In this document: one piece after another, positions 25,378 to 34,520 of the stretch | How the letters are laid out: each line of letters begins with the position of its first letter | Position numbering within the stretch: the first letter of the stretch is position 1 | Source: Collinsella sp. UBA6357 | Lineage (GTDB): Bacteria > Actinomycetota > Coriobacteriia > Coriobacteriales > Coriobacteriaceae | Length of the DNA: 44,507 nt | Reading direction: 5' to 3' | Assembly (NCBI GenBank): GCA_002437815.1 | Contig: DJRP01000029.1 | Coordinates: 1 to 44,507, forward strand | Translations under genes and position numbers: made by a program | Notes under the pieces: model-generated | Seen by the model: only the letters and a program-made list of their open reading frames with translations | Databases searched by the model: none | Told to the model about the DNA's origin: nothing

Positions 25378-27153
25378 CTAGAGCGCCTCCTCATCGAGCG
25401 GGGCCGCCGGGGTGCCGGGACCCTCGAGCGGCGTCTTGTCGCGCCAGACGGTCTCGAACTGCTCCTTGTCGAGCACGCGGTCGGTCTTGGACTTGACGTC
25501 GGTGATCGTCACGCGGTCGGTGCAGGAGTAGCACGGGTCGAGCGAGCCGACGATCAGCGCCGCATCGCCCACGGTGTTGCCGCGGAACATGTAGCGCAAG
25601 ACCGGCCAGTTGCTGTAGGTGGCCGCCTTGGCGCGCCAGCGGTAGCACTTCTGGTTGTTGCCGAGCATCGCCCAGTGCACATCCTCGCCGCGCGGGGCCT
25701 CGGTGGCACCGATGGCCCACTTGTGCGGGGTGTACTCCCAGTCCTGCGTGAGGATGGGGCCCGACGGGCAGTTCTCGAGCATGGTCTCGATCATGTCGAT
25801 GGAGTCGAAGACCTCCTGGATGCGGACGGCCGTGCGGCCGAAGGCATCGCAGGTGTCGGCCGTGGCGGCGTGCATCTTCTGGATGTCGGGATCGAGATAG
25901 CCGTCGAACGGGTGGTCGAAGCGCACGTCGCGCGCATAGCCCGAGCCGCGCATGAGCGGGCCGACGGGCGAGAAGTCGCGGGCGATCTTGCGGTCGAGGA
26001 TGCCGATGCCGCTCGTGCGCTCCAGGAAGTTGGGCGTTGAGAGCAGGACGTCAACGAGCTCCTGGACCTCGCTGCGCAGCTGATGGATGATGCGCAGCGT
26101 GTCCATCTTCTGCTCGGCCAGGATATCGCGGCGCACGCCGCCGATCACGTTGAGGCCGTAGGTCTTGCGATGACCGGTGAGCTTCTCGGCCAGATCCATG
26201 GACTTCTCGCGCACGCGGAAGAACTGCTGGAAGCCGGAGTCGAAGCCGGTGTAGTGCGACGCCAGGCCGATATTGAGCAGGTGCGAGTGCAGACGCTCGA
26301 CCTCGAGCACGATGGCGCGGATGTACTGGGCGCGCAGCGGCACGTGGATGCCCTGGGCGCGCTCGACGGACTCGGCATAGGCAACCGAGTGGGCGCAGCC
26401 GCAGATGCCGCAGATGCGGTCCGCGAGGAACGTCACGGCGTCATAGTTGAGGCGCGTCTCGGCGACCTTCTCCATGCCGCGGTGCACGTAGAACAGACGG
26501 TAGTCGGCGTCGACGATCGTCTCGCCCTCGACGAAGAGGCGGAAGTGGCCGGGCTCGTCGGACGTGATGTGCAAAGGACCCATGGGGACGAGGGTCGTCT
26601 CCTTGCCCTTGGTGTCGGCGAGGAACTCGTAGTTCTCCATATCGCTCGCGGGCGCGGGGCGATAGCGGTAGTCCATCGAGTCTTTGCGCAGCGGGTACAG
26701 GCCGCTCGGCCAGTCGTCGGGCAGGACTAGGCGGCGACGGTCGGGCAGGCCCTCGGGGATGAGGCCGAACATGTCGCGCAGCTCGCGCTCGCCCCACACG
26801 CAGGCGGGAACGAACGGCGTGACGCTCGGGAACGTCATCTTGGCGGGATCGACCTCGGTGCGGACGGTGACCCAGCCCGGGTCCTCTCCCTCCATCGAGA
26901 TGACGTAGTACACGGCGTAGCGGCCGCACAGCGAGCGCTCGTCGTTGCCGACGATGACCGGGATCCAGCCGTAGCGCTCGTAGTACAGGTAATGGACGGC
27001 CTCGGGCAGCTTGTCCTGCTTCACCGTAATGGTGAGCTGGTCGTCGCACTGCCACTCGACCTTCTCGATGCAGCCCGGAACCGCGGCGCGCAGGGCCTCG
27101 ACGTGGCTCTCGCAGCGGCGGGCGTACACCTTGTTATCGGTAGTTTGTGTCAT
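25378..27153 (-). CDS. hyfG: [NiFe] hydrogenase large subunit, fused NuoC-like and NuoD-like domains (HyfG/HycE)
   Basis: A 591-residue protein. Residues 1-160 are a NuoC-like domain and the rest the group 4 hydrogenase catalytic subunit holding the NiFe(CN)2CO centre. The two nickel-ligand motifs are complete: RICGICGCAH at 246-255 and DPCYSCTDR at 539-547. The remaining 44-residue tail is the expected target of HycI. It catalyses proton reduction to H2 with electrons from formate. It follows hyfF by 3 bp with GGTGGAG as ribosome-binding site. Maturation also needs HypA-F, which are not in the window. Confidence 0.97.
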   Translation of the reverse strand: MTQTTDNKVYARRCESHVEALRAAVPGCIEKVEWQCDDQLTITVKQDKLPEAVHYLYYERYGWIPVIVGNDERSLCGRYAVYYVISMEGEDPGWVTVRTEVDPAKMTFPSVTPFVPACVWGERELRDMFGLIPEGLPDRRRLVLPDDWPSGLYPLRKDSMDYRYRPAPASDMENYEFLADTKGKETTLVPMGPLHITSDEPGHFRLFVEGETIVDADYRLFYVHRGMEKVAETRLNYDAVTFLADRICGICGCAHSVAYAESVERAQGIHVPLRAQYIRAIVLEVERLHSHLLNIGLASHYTGFDSGFQQFFRVREKSMDLAEKLTGHRKTYGLNVIGGVRRDILAEQKMDTLRIIHQLRSEVQELVDVLLSTPNFLERTSGIGILDRKIARDFSPVGPLMRGSGYARDVRFDHPFDGYLDPDIQKMHAATADTCDAFGRTAVRIQEVFDSIDMIETMLENCPSGPILTQDWEYTPHKWAIGATEAPRGEDVHWAMLGNNQKCYRWRAKAATYSNWPVLRYMFRGNTVGDAALIVGSLDPCYSCTDRVTITDVKSKTDRVLDKEQFETVWRDKTPLEGPGTPAAPLDEEAL

Positions 27154-27156
27154 TGG

Positions 27157-28734
27157 TTACTCCACCTCGCTCTGAGCGGTCTCGGAGCCGAAGAATTCAC
27201 GGAACATCGGGGCGGCATGGAGCTCCTCGACGGAGCTGTCGCACACGATCGAAACGGCGTTCTCGACGCCCTGAACGATCGGCGCAGGCGTGGCCAGGCC
27301 GAACCAGATGAGGCAGATGGCGAGCAGCGCCTCGGGGACGAGCATCCACACGCTCGACTCGCGATGCTCGGTGTCGACGGGCTCGTGCAGCGTCTTGCCG
27401 AAGACCGAGGTGATGACGACGCGCGTCAGGCCGCTGATGGCCACGGTGAGCGCGAGCGCCACGATGACGACGAGCCACCAAGGGCTGCCGGCGGCAAAGG
27501 CCGCGACAAAGGTCATGAACTCGGAGATGAACATCGCGAACGGCGGGAAGCCGGCGAGTGCCAAAAAGCCGATGACCATAAGGGCCGCGGTGATGGGAGC
27601 GCGCTCGACGATACCCTTGATCTGCGAGAGGTCGCGGGTGCCGTAAGCATGCTCGACGTTCTCGGTCAGGCAGAAGCAAAGCGACTTGGCGAGGCCGTGG
27701 AACATGCTGTGGAGCAGGGCCGCGGCGATGCCGAGAGAACCGCCGATGCCAAGGCAGAGCATGATGACGCCGGCATTCTCGCAGGAGGAGTAGGCGAGCT
27801 TGCGCTTGATGTCCTTCTGCGCGAAGAGCGCGAAGCTCGATACGACGATCGAGAGGACGCCGATGATAAGCAGCAGCAGGTGCGGGAAATCGGCACCGAT
27901 CGCACGCTGAGCGAGCACATCGAAGCGGATGATGATGAGCATCGAACACTTGAGGACGACGCCCGAGAGCAGGGCGGAGATCGAGCCCGGAGCCTGCGAG
28001 AGCGTATCGGGCATCCAGGTGTGCATCGGGAAGACCTCGGCCTTGGTACCGAAGCCGATCACGATGAAGGCGAAGGCCAGGCGCACGATCGTGGGATCGA
28101 GCTTGTCGGCCTCGGGCAGGATGCCCGAGAGGAAAGCCGCCATGTGCGGATCGGAGATGGCATCGGCCGCATTGGCGTAGATCAGCAGCGTGCCAAAGAG
28201 GCCGAAAGCCACGCCGGCCGTACAGACCATGATGTACTTCCAGGTGGCCTCGAGAGCGTGGCGCGTGTTCTTGAGCGCGACGAGCAAGGCCGAGGCGAGC
28301 GTGGTGGCCTCGATGGCCGCCCACATGATGATGATGTTGTTGGTCGTGGCGGCAAGCAGCATCGTGAACAGGAACAGGCTGTAGAACGCATAGTACTGCT
28401 TGATCTGGCCGGGTCCGTACACACCGTCATCGACAAGCTGGCGAACGAGACCCACGGAGTAGACCGCGATGCAGAAACCGATGATGCCGATGATGAGTAC
28501 GAAGAGCGCACCCAGGGCGTCGACATGGAACCACGGATCGAGTGCCCAGATCTCGTCGCCGCCGGCGAAGACGGGAAGCGCGATCGAGACGGAACCGACC
28601 AGGACGCCGAGCGCCGACACCATGTGGCAGAGCTCGAAGACGGCCTTCGACGCGGTCTTTGGAATGATGGCCATGATGACCGACAGGGCCAGCGGGCACG
28701 CTACGAGTGCAAGGAGCATTGTGGAGGTATCCAT
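27157..28734 (-). CDS. hyfF: Hydrogenase membrane subunit HyfF (Mrp antiporter/NuoN-like)
   Basis: A 525-residue polytopic protein with about 13-14 hydrophobic helices, including VLIIGIIGFCIAVYSVGLVR and ALMVIGFLALAGFPPFAMFI. Charged residues inside helices (the Glu of MWAAIEATTLASALL, the Lys of GFGTKAEVFPMHTWMPD) fit the proton-channel pattern of antiporter-type complex I subunits. Its presence, with HyfB and HyfD, marks the cluster as Hyf (FHL-2) rather than Hyc, which has a single such subunit. It may move protons or sodium during H2 production; this is not demonstrated by sequence. Confidence 0.92.
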   Translation of the reverse strand: MDTSTMLLALVACPLALSVIMAIIPKTASKAVFELCHMVSALGVLVGSVSIALPVFAGGDEIWALDPWFHVDALGALFVLIIGIIGFCIAVYSVGLVRQLVDDGVYGPGQIKQYYAFYSLFLFTMLLAATTNNIIIMWAAIEATTLASALLVALKNTRHALEATWKYIMVCTAGVAFGLFGTLLIYANAADAISDPHMAAFLSGILPEADKLDPTIVRLAFAFIVIGFGTKAEVFPMHTWMPDTLSQAPGSISALLSGVVLKCSMLIIIRFDVLAQRAIGADFPHLLLLIIGVLSIVVSSFALFAQKDIKRKLAYSSCENAGVIMLCLGIGGSLGIAAALLHSMFHGLAKSLCFCLTENVEHAYGTRDLSQIKGIVERAPITAALMVIGFLALAGFPPFAMFISEFMTFVAAFAAGSPWWLVVIVALALTVAISGLTRVVITSVFGKTLHEPVDTEHRESSVWMLVPEALLAICLIWFGLATPAPIVQGVENAVSIVCDSSVEELHAAPMFREFFGSETAQSEVE

Positions 28735-28738
28735 GTGC

Positions 28739-29392
28739 CTAGCCCTTCAGTTCTGACAGGTCGTGGCTATCAAGGGACTGGTACTTCTTCCAGATCTTGA
28801 ACACGACGACGGACATGATGATGACGGCGAAGATGGCGTCGGTGGCGATACCGGTCTCGACGATCTCGGGAGCGGTGGGCGCCAGCAGCGCGAGCGTCAC
28901 GTGACTGCCGTTCTCCATGAGGCAGTAGCCGAAGATCTGCTTCATGATGTTGCGCTGCGTGATGATGCAGGACAGACCCACAAAGAAGTGGGCGAAGCTG
29001 ATGGCGAGCGCGGGCGTGGCGACCTCTGCCGTGGGCAGCGAGATCTGAGACACGACGGCGAAGCAGATGGCAACCTCGACAGCGATGAGACAGATGGTCC
29101 ACGCGGGCTTGGCGCCGCGCGTGAGCGACGAGTCGCTCGGCTCCCCCATCTTCTTATAGGTGTAGTTGAGGATAAGCGGCACGGCGACCACCTTGGTCAC
29201 AAAGGCCGAGATGGCCCAGGTGAGAAGCTCGGAAGCACCGGTGACCACGCCGAGCGTGGCAAGAACGCCCACGAGCACCAGGGACTGCACCGCATACCAG
29301 CGAATCGAGTTCTTGATCGACTTGCTGACGACGACCATGGTCGAGGTGACGATCAGAAGGCCGCCAAGCAAGTTGACGAGTTGGTAACCCAT
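28739..29392 (-). CDS. hyfE: Hydrogenase membrane subunit HyfE (NuoK-related)
   Basis: A 217-residue membrane protein with about six to seven hydrophobic helices, such as VNLLGGLLIVTSTMVVV and WAISAFVTKVVAVPLILNYT. The C-terminal half (HFFVGLSCIITQRNIMKQIFGY) has the NuoK-like pattern of HyfE. The conserved Glu near CLMENGSHVTLALL fits the buried glutamate of this subunit. It follows hyfD by 10 bp and precedes hyfF by 4 bp. Start ATG with AGGAGGT. Confidence 0.92.
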   Translation of the reverse strand: MGYQLVNLLGGLLIVTSTMVVVSKSIKNSIRWYAVQSLVLVGVLATLGVVTGASELLTWAISAFVTKVVAVPLILNYTYKKMGEPSDSSLTRGAKPAWTICLIAVEVAICFAVVSQISLPTAEVATPALAISFAHFFVGLSCIITQRNIMKQIFGYCLMENGSHVTLALLAPTAPEIVETGIATDAIFAVIIMSVVVFKIWKKYQSLDSHDLSELKG

Positions 29393-29402
29393 AATCTACC
29401 TC

Positions 29403-30860
29403 CTAACCGATCCAGCTGGCCGAAAGCGGGCCGCTGACGATGACCATGATGATGAGTACGACGAACACGAAGGCCATCGCACGGGGCAGCGGGGCGCCCG
29501 CTGCAACCACTTCGCTCGGCTCACCGGGCAGGCAATAGCCCATCCACTTGAGGAACCAGGCGAAGGTGGCGACGGTCTCGGCGACCATGATGCACACGAG
29601 CACGAGGATCGCGACGTTGCCGGCACCGACGGAAAAGCCGCCGGCGATGATCTGGAACTTCGAGAAGAACGTGTTCATAGGCGGCACGCCGGCGATGGCG
29701 AGCGCCGCGACACCGAAGCCCACACCCGAGATCGGGTACTTCTTCACGATGCCGCGAAGCTTGGGGAGCATGCGCGTGCCGAGCGTGAAGGAGAAGGAGC
29801 CGGCGATCAGGAAGAACAGGGTCTTGGCGAACGCGTGGTTGAAGATGTGGCAGACGGCGCCGTCGAAGGCGAGCTGGCTGCCGAAGACCGAAAGGCCCAA
29901 ACCGAAGAACACGTAGGAGAGCTGCGCGATCGTCGAGAACGCGAGCAGACGCTTCATATCCTTCTGGGGCAGGTACATGAGGAACCCGAAGAGCATCGTG
30001 ACCATGGCGTCGATGATGGCGACCCAGCCCACGATCTCGGGGATCTGGCCGGCCGAGACGAGGGCGCGGGCGAAGACGCACACGCCGACCTTGACCATCG
30101 AGGCGCCGTGCAGGTAGGCCGAGACGGGCGTCGGGGCCTCCATGGCTGAGGGCAGCCACATGTACATGGGCACCTGTGCGGACTTGGCCCAAGCGGCGAA
30201 GAGCACCATGAGCAACACGGCGGTCTTGACCATGGGGTCGAGCCCGGCGATCGCTGTGACGGCAAACGTGCCGGTGTTCGCAAAGAGCACCGCGGCACCC
30301 AGGTACAAGCCCAGTGCACCGATGTGCGTGATGATGAGGGCCTTCATGCCGGCCTTTTTGGCCGTGGGCGTCATGTAGTAGCTGATGAGGCCCCAGGAGC
30401 AGGCGCCCGTGATCTCGAAGAAGACGAGCTGACCCACGAGAGTCGAGCTGTACACAAGACCGGCCATGGCGCCGATGAAGGTGGACAGATAGGCATAGAA
30501 ACGACGACGCGGCAGGTCGGGATGTTCGCGGTTGTCCTGGCTCATATACGGGATCGAGTAGATCACGACGAGCAGGCCGATACCCACAAACGCCGGGGCG
30601 AGCAGGGTCGACATACGGTCGAAGACAAAGCCGAGCACGAGCGTCTTACCAAAGGAGACGAACGGTACGGAAAGCTCCGGGAAACCGGCGTTGGCATAGG
30701 TCACCGCGAGGGCGACGGAGGCCACGGTGGCGACGGCTGCCGCCAGGCACGAGGACCACTTGGCGTACGGACGCGGCAGAAACGCGACGATGAGCGAGCC
30801 CACCATGGGCGCCAGGATTGCCACCAAGCCGAGAAGGGACAGACTGGTTTGAAGTTGCAT
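29403..30860 (-). CDS. hyfD: Hydrogenase membrane subunit HyfD (Mrp antiporter/NuoM-like)
   Basis: A 485-residue polytopic antiporter-type subunit. Typical segments are FFEITGACSWGLISYYMT (with the helix-5-type glutamate), FAAWAKSAQVPMYMWLPSAM, PTPVSAYLHGASMVKVGV and VCHIFNHAFAKTLFFLIAGS. The frame opens at 30932, but ATG 30860 (MQLQTSLSLLG) has a GAGGAGGGGAG ribosome-binding site and does not overlap hyfC. It lies 14 bp after the hyfC stop. Along with HyfB and HyfF it gives the complex three putative ion channels. Confidence 0.93.
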   Translation of the reverse strand: MQLQTSLSLLGLVAILAPMVGSLIVAFLPRPYAKWSSCLAAAVATVASVALAVTYANAGFPELSVPFVSFGKTLVLGFVFDRMSTLLAPAFVGIGLLVVIYSIPYMSQDNREHPDLPRRRFYAYLSTFIGAMAGLVYSSTLVGQLVFFEITGACSWGLISYYMTPTAKKAGMKALIITHIGALGLYLGAAVLFANTGTFAVTAIAGLDPMVKTAVLLMVLFAAWAKSAQVPMYMWLPSAMEAPTPVSAYLHGASMVKVGVCVFARALVSAGQIPEIVGWVAIIDAMVTMLFGFLMYLPQKDMKRLLAFSTIAQLSYVFFGLGLSVFGSQLAFDGAVCHIFNHAFAKTLFFLIAGSFSFTLGTRMLPKLRGIVKKYPISGVGFGVAALAIAGVPPMNTFFSKFQIIAGGFSVGAGNVAILVLVCIMVAETVATFAWFLKWMGYCLPGEPSEVVAAGAPLPRAMAFVFVVLIIMVIVSGPLSASWIG

Positions 30861-30874
30861 GAATCTCCCCTCCT

Positions 30875-31801
30875 CTACACGCCGACGATGACGAAGACGA
30901 ACGCCAGAACGGCGATGCCAACGACGGCCCAAGTCTGATTACCGAGTACCTTGAAGCGCGAACGGGACACGGAGTTCTCGATCACACCGCAGATCACAAA
31001 GTCGATGAGGCACTTCGCCAAGAAGATGACGGCACCGAGCACGGCGGCGACGCCGAGGGTCGCGGGCTCGCCCCAGGGGACGAAGATCGCGCAGAACCAG
31101 GCGACGACGATGACCTGCTTCATGCTCATGGCGAGCTTGGCCATAGCAAGCGACGGGCCGGAAAGCTCGGCGAGCGGGCCCTCCTGGAGCTCCTGCTCGG
31201 CCTCGGCCTGATCGAACGGCAGCTTGCCGAGCTCCATATAGCAGGCGAGCGCAAAGGCGATGCCGGCGAGGATCACGGCGACGGGGGCGTCGATGGCACC
31301 CGCGCAGACGCGCTGCCCCATGGTGGCGATATCGGTCGATCCGCACACGAGGGCGGTCGCGAAGAGCGCCAGCAGCATGGAAGGCTCGATGAGCACGCTC
31401 ATGAGCAGCTCGCGGACGCCGCCGATACCGGCATAGGCGTTCGAGGAATCGACGCCGCACAGGGCGAAGAAGAAGCGGGCGAGCGCCAGGCTGTACATGA
31501 TGGTGATCGCGTCACCGAAGACCGGGACGGGGCTCTGCGCCGTGAAGAGCGGCAGGCCCATCGCGAGCATGAAGGCGACGGCGAAGAACAGCGGCGGCAT
31601 GATGCGGAGCGCGAAGCTCGCATCCTCGCTCTGGGACTCGGGACGCGCGAAGAGCTTGGCGAGATCGCGGTAGTCCTGCATGATGCTGGGGCCGCGACGG
31701 TTGTGCATCTTGGCGCGGATCACGCGACCAAGGCCGGAGAAGAACGGCGCCACGGCCATGACGACCACGCCCTGGCACACGGCAAGTACGATGTTGTCCA
31801 T
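30875..31801 (-). CDS. hyfC: Hydrogenase membrane anchor subunit HyfC/HycD (NuoH-like)
   Basis: A 308-residue membrane subunit of about eight helices that ties the peripheral arm to the membrane arm. The cytoplasmic loops RVIRAKMHNRRGPSIMQDYRD and ELGKLPFDQAEAEQELQEGP are conserved in NuoH/HycD proteins near the quinone-pocket equivalent. ATG at 31801 has GGAGGGGAG upstream. It follows hyfB by 12 bp. Confidence 0.94.
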   Translation of the reverse strand: MDNIVLAVCQGVVVMAVAPFFSGLGRVIRAKMHNRRGPSIMQDYRDLAKLFARPESQSEDASFALRIMPPLFFAVAFMLAMGLPLFTAQSPVPVFGDAITIMYSLALARFFFALCGVDSSNAYAGIGGVRELLMSVLIEPSMLLALFATALVCGSTDIATMGQRVCAGAIDAPVAVILAGIAFALACYMELGKLPFDQAEAEQELQEGPLAELSGPSLAMAKLAMSMKQVIVVAWFCAIFVPWGEPATLGVAAVLGAVIFLAKCLIDFVICGVIENSVSRSRFKVLGNQTWAVVGIAVLAFVFVIVGV

Positions 31802-31813
31802 ACTCTCCCCTCC

Positions 31814-33832
31814 TTAACCCATACGGACGGCGAGCACGAGGAACACCACGAGCGCCGCGACGATGTAGCAGATATAGATGCTGTAGTTGCCGCCCTCGAG
31901 CTTGGTAGCAAGGTCGGCGAGTTTCTCGACACCTTTGTGCGGGGCGTCGACGAGAACCTTGTCGGGCAGGGGCTCGAGGCCTTCAGCAACACCGGTGAGC
32001 TTCTGGAAGAAGCGGGCGATGGCCCAGCAGACGGCGGTGCAGCGGTCACGCAGCGTATAGAGCGGCTGCATGAACCAGGAAACCTCGGAAGCGAAGGTCG
32101 TGGCGACGACGGGCATATGCTCGTCGGGAGCATAGCCGCACGCCCACGGCTGCGACTTCTGGACGGGGCCGACGGTCTTGAGCTTGCGGTAGCCGCAGGC
32201 AAGACCCACGAGCACCACGAGCGCGATGGCGATCGCGGGCGTGGAGGTGGCGGCGCCGGAGTACTGGTTCATGAGCTCCATGCCCTCGGCGGCAAAGACG
32301 CCACCATAGGGGTGCAGCACGGATGCGGCCACGTCGATGAGGACGGGGGCGATCACGGGAGCGCCGATGCCGAGCAGAACGCAGATGGCGGCAAGCAGGC
32401 CCTGGGCAAACACCATGGGGGCCGGGACCTCCTTGGCGTTGGCAGCGGCCTCGGAACGGGGCGCGGAGGCAAAGGAGACGCCGTAGGCCTTGACGAAGCA
32501 CGTGACGGCGAGGGCGCCGGTGATGGCAAGTGCGACGGCGGCGAACACGGCGACGACCATGACGAGCTTGTCGTCCTGCATGGCCGCGTTGAACAGCGAC
32601 TGATAGGTGAACCACTCGGACACGAAGCCGTTGAAGGGCGGGATGGCCGAAATGGCGAGCGCGCCGATCAAAAAGCAGATGGCCGTGGCCGGCATGCGGC
32701 GGAACAGACCGCCCATCTTCTCCATGTTGCGCGTGCCCGTGGCATACAGCAGCGCACCGGCACCCAGGAAGAGCTCGCCCTTGAACATCGCGTGGTTGAA
32801 CGTGTGGTAGAGGGCGGCCATGAGCGCCAGCACGGCGATGCCGGTCTGACCGAGCGCCATGGCGGCCATGGAGGCACCGGCGCCGAGCAGGATGATGCCG
32901 ATGTTCTCGACGGAGTGATAGGCCAAAAGGCGCTTGATGTCATGCTCCTGCAGGGCGAAGGCCACGCCGAGGACCGACGAGATGGCACCGAAGACCATGA
33001 CCATGAGGCCCCACCAGACCTGGACGCCCGATGCGGAGAGCAGGTCGAGGGCGACCTTGAGTATGCCGAAGATACCGATCTTGATCATGCCGCCGGACAT
33101 GAGGGCCGACACGTTGGACGGCGCCTCGGGGTGCGCCTTGGGCAGCCACCCGTGGAGCGGGATGATACCGGCCTTGGCACCGAATCCGAAGAACGCGAGC
33201 ACAAAGCACACGGAGGCGACGGTGGGGCTGAACTCGGTCACGCGGAAGTCGGCGAAGGCGAACGAGCCACCGGCATAGTTGGTCATGGTGAGGAAGCTCG
33301 CCATGATGAGCACGAAGCCCGCGTGCGCGATCACAAAGTAGAGCCAGCCGCCGTGGACCGACTGCTCGTTCTCCTCGATCACGACGAGGAAGTAGCTGGT
33401 CAGTGACATGAGCTCGAAGGCGACGAGGAACCAGAACACGTTGTCAGCCGTGATGACAAGCATCATGGACGCGACGAAGGTGTTGAAGAAGAAGCCGGCG
33501 CGGCCCTTCTTGCCCGGGTACTCATCGAAGTAGTTGAGGCCGTAGATGGACCCGGCAAACGCGAGCACCGAGATGAGCATCACGAAGAGGCCGGACAGCT
33601 GGTTGAGAAGCAGCTGGAAATGCGCGAACGGGAAGAACACGATGGTGTCGACGGACGTGATGTCGCCGAGCACCGCCTGGAAGCCGCCCACGAAGGAGAG
33701 CACCGCGGCGACGGCGCCGATAAGGCAGCCGGCCGTCTTGGCGGCATTGTCGCTCTTGATGAGTAAAAGCGAGGCAAGGGCGCCCACGCAGGACACGGCG
33801 AGCGATGCCAAGAACAGAGTCATGCTATCCAT
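31814..33832 (-). CDS. hyfB: Hydrogenase membrane subunit HyfB/HycC (NuoL-like antiporter)
   Basis: A 672-residue polytopic protein with about 15-16 helices, close in length to E. coli HyfB. Features are FWFLVAFELMSLTSYFLVV (helix glutamate), KAGIIPLHGWLPKAHPEAPS, ALMSGGMIKIGIFGILK and HTFNHAMFKGELFLGAGALL, all typical of antiporter-type subunits. A long C-terminal part contains a hydrophilic loop (KSQPWACGYAPDEHMPV) and a last helix. The ATG overlaps the end of the Fe-S gene by 8 bp. Assigning it as HyfB rather than HycC rests on the accompanying HyfD-F genes. Confidence 0.94.
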   Translation of the reverse strand: MDSMTLFLASLAVSCVGALASLLLIKSDNAAKTAGCLIGAVAAVLSFVGGFQAVLGDITSVDTIVFFPFAHFQLLLNQLSGLFVMLISVLAFAGSIYGLNYFDEYPGKKGRAGFFFNTFVASMMLVITADNVFWFLVAFELMSLTSYFLVVIEENEQSVHGGWLYFVIAHAGFVLIMASFLTMTNYAGGSFAFADFRVTEFSPTVASVCFVLAFFGFGAKAGIIPLHGWLPKAHPEAPSNVSALMSGGMIKIGIFGILKVALDLLSASGVQVWWGLMVMVFGAISSVLGVAFALQEHDIKRLLAYHSVENIGIILLGAGASMAAMALGQTGIAVLALMAALYHTFNHAMFKGELFLGAGALLYATGTRNMEKMGGLFRRMPATAICFLIGALAISAIPPFNGFVSEWFTYQSLFNAAMQDDKLVMVVAVFAAVALAITGALAVTCFVKAYGVSFASAPRSEAAANAKEVPAPMVFAQGLLAAICVLLGIGAPVIAPVLIDVAASVLHPYGGVFAAEGMELMNQYSGAATSTPAIAIALVVLVGLACGYRKLKTVGPVQKSQPWACGYAPDEHMPVVATTFASEVSWFMQPLYTLRDRCTAVCWAIARFFQKLTGVAEGLEPLPDKVLVDAPHKGVEKLADLATKLEGGNYSIYICYIVAALVVFLVLAVRMG

Positions 33833-34442
33833 TTACTACACTCCCTTCTGCTTTCTCGGAAAGCCCCTCGGCAACACACTGCACGTCGATGGCAGGACCG
33901 TTCTCGATCGAGCGGGTGCGCTTGGCCTCATCGACCTCGCGGTCGAGCTCGCCGCCCATGACGGTGAGGGCCGACGTGGGGCACGCCGCCACGCAATGGG
34001 GACCGGCCGGGTCGAAGGCGCACAGGTCGCACTTGACGGCGCATGTGTACTGACCGGGAGCCCAGGTGAGCAGACTGCTCAGGGACTTGGGATAGGACGG
34101 GGTCGGGTCGCACATGCCTGCGACGCCGGCGATGGAGGTACCGTCGGGGTGGATGGCACCGAAGGGGCATGCGATGGCGCAGAGCCTGCAGCCGATACAC
34201 TCCTGCTCCTTCACGTGGATGCGGTCGCCATCGTGCTCGATGGCATTCACCGGGCAGACCTCGGCGCAGGGGGCACCCTCGCAATGGTGGCAGGCAAGGG
34301 CAGCTGAGATGCCCTCGGTCTTCACGAGCGCCAGACGGGGCGTGTCCTGAAGACCCTGCATCCGGTGGGCATCCGCGCAGGCGGACTGGCATGTGCCGCA
34401 GCCGATGCACCTCTCCGGGTTGATGTCGATGAAGCGGTTCAT
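33825..34442 (-). CDS. hyfA: Electron-transfer Fe-S protein of formate hydrogenlyase (HyfA/HycB)
   Basis: A 205-residue protein with four [4Fe-4S] cysteine motifs: CIGCGTCQSACAD near the N-terminus, CHHCEGAPCAEVCP, CIGCRLCAIACP, and a C-terminal CDLC with CVAACP. It carries electrons from FdhF to the hydrogenase in the cytoplasm. The frame opens at a GTG at 34448, but ATG 34442 (MNRFIDINPE) with AAGGA is preferred. It overlaps hyfB by 8 bp and follows fdhF across a strong hairpin. Confidence 0.93.
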   Translation of the reverse strand: MNRFIDINPERCIGCGTCQSACADAHRMQGLQDTPRLALVKTEGISAALACHHCEGAPCAEVCPVNAIEHDGDRIHVKEQECIGCRLCAIACPFGAIHPDGTSIAGVAGMCDPTPSYPKSLSSLLTWAPGQYTCAVKCDLCAFDPAGPHCVAACPTSALTVMGGELDREVDEAKRTRSIENGPAIDVQCVAEGLSEKAEGSVVNG

Positions 34443-34465
34443 CCCCACTTCCTTTCAAAGATTGG

Positions 34466-34500
34466 AGGGCCGGGCGTCGCAGGGGCGAACACCCGGCCCT
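34466..34500. other. Strong hairpin between fdhF and hyfA
   Basis: Near-perfect 11-bp arms AGGGCCGGGCG (34466-34476) and CACCCGGCCCT (34490-34500) form a very GC-rich stem. No T run follows on the minus strand, so it is more likely an mRNA-stability or partial-attenuation element that sets the ratio of FdhF to hydrogenase than a full terminator. Confidence 0.55.
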
Positions 34501-34520
34501 AAAAGCCAACGAGGACGAAG

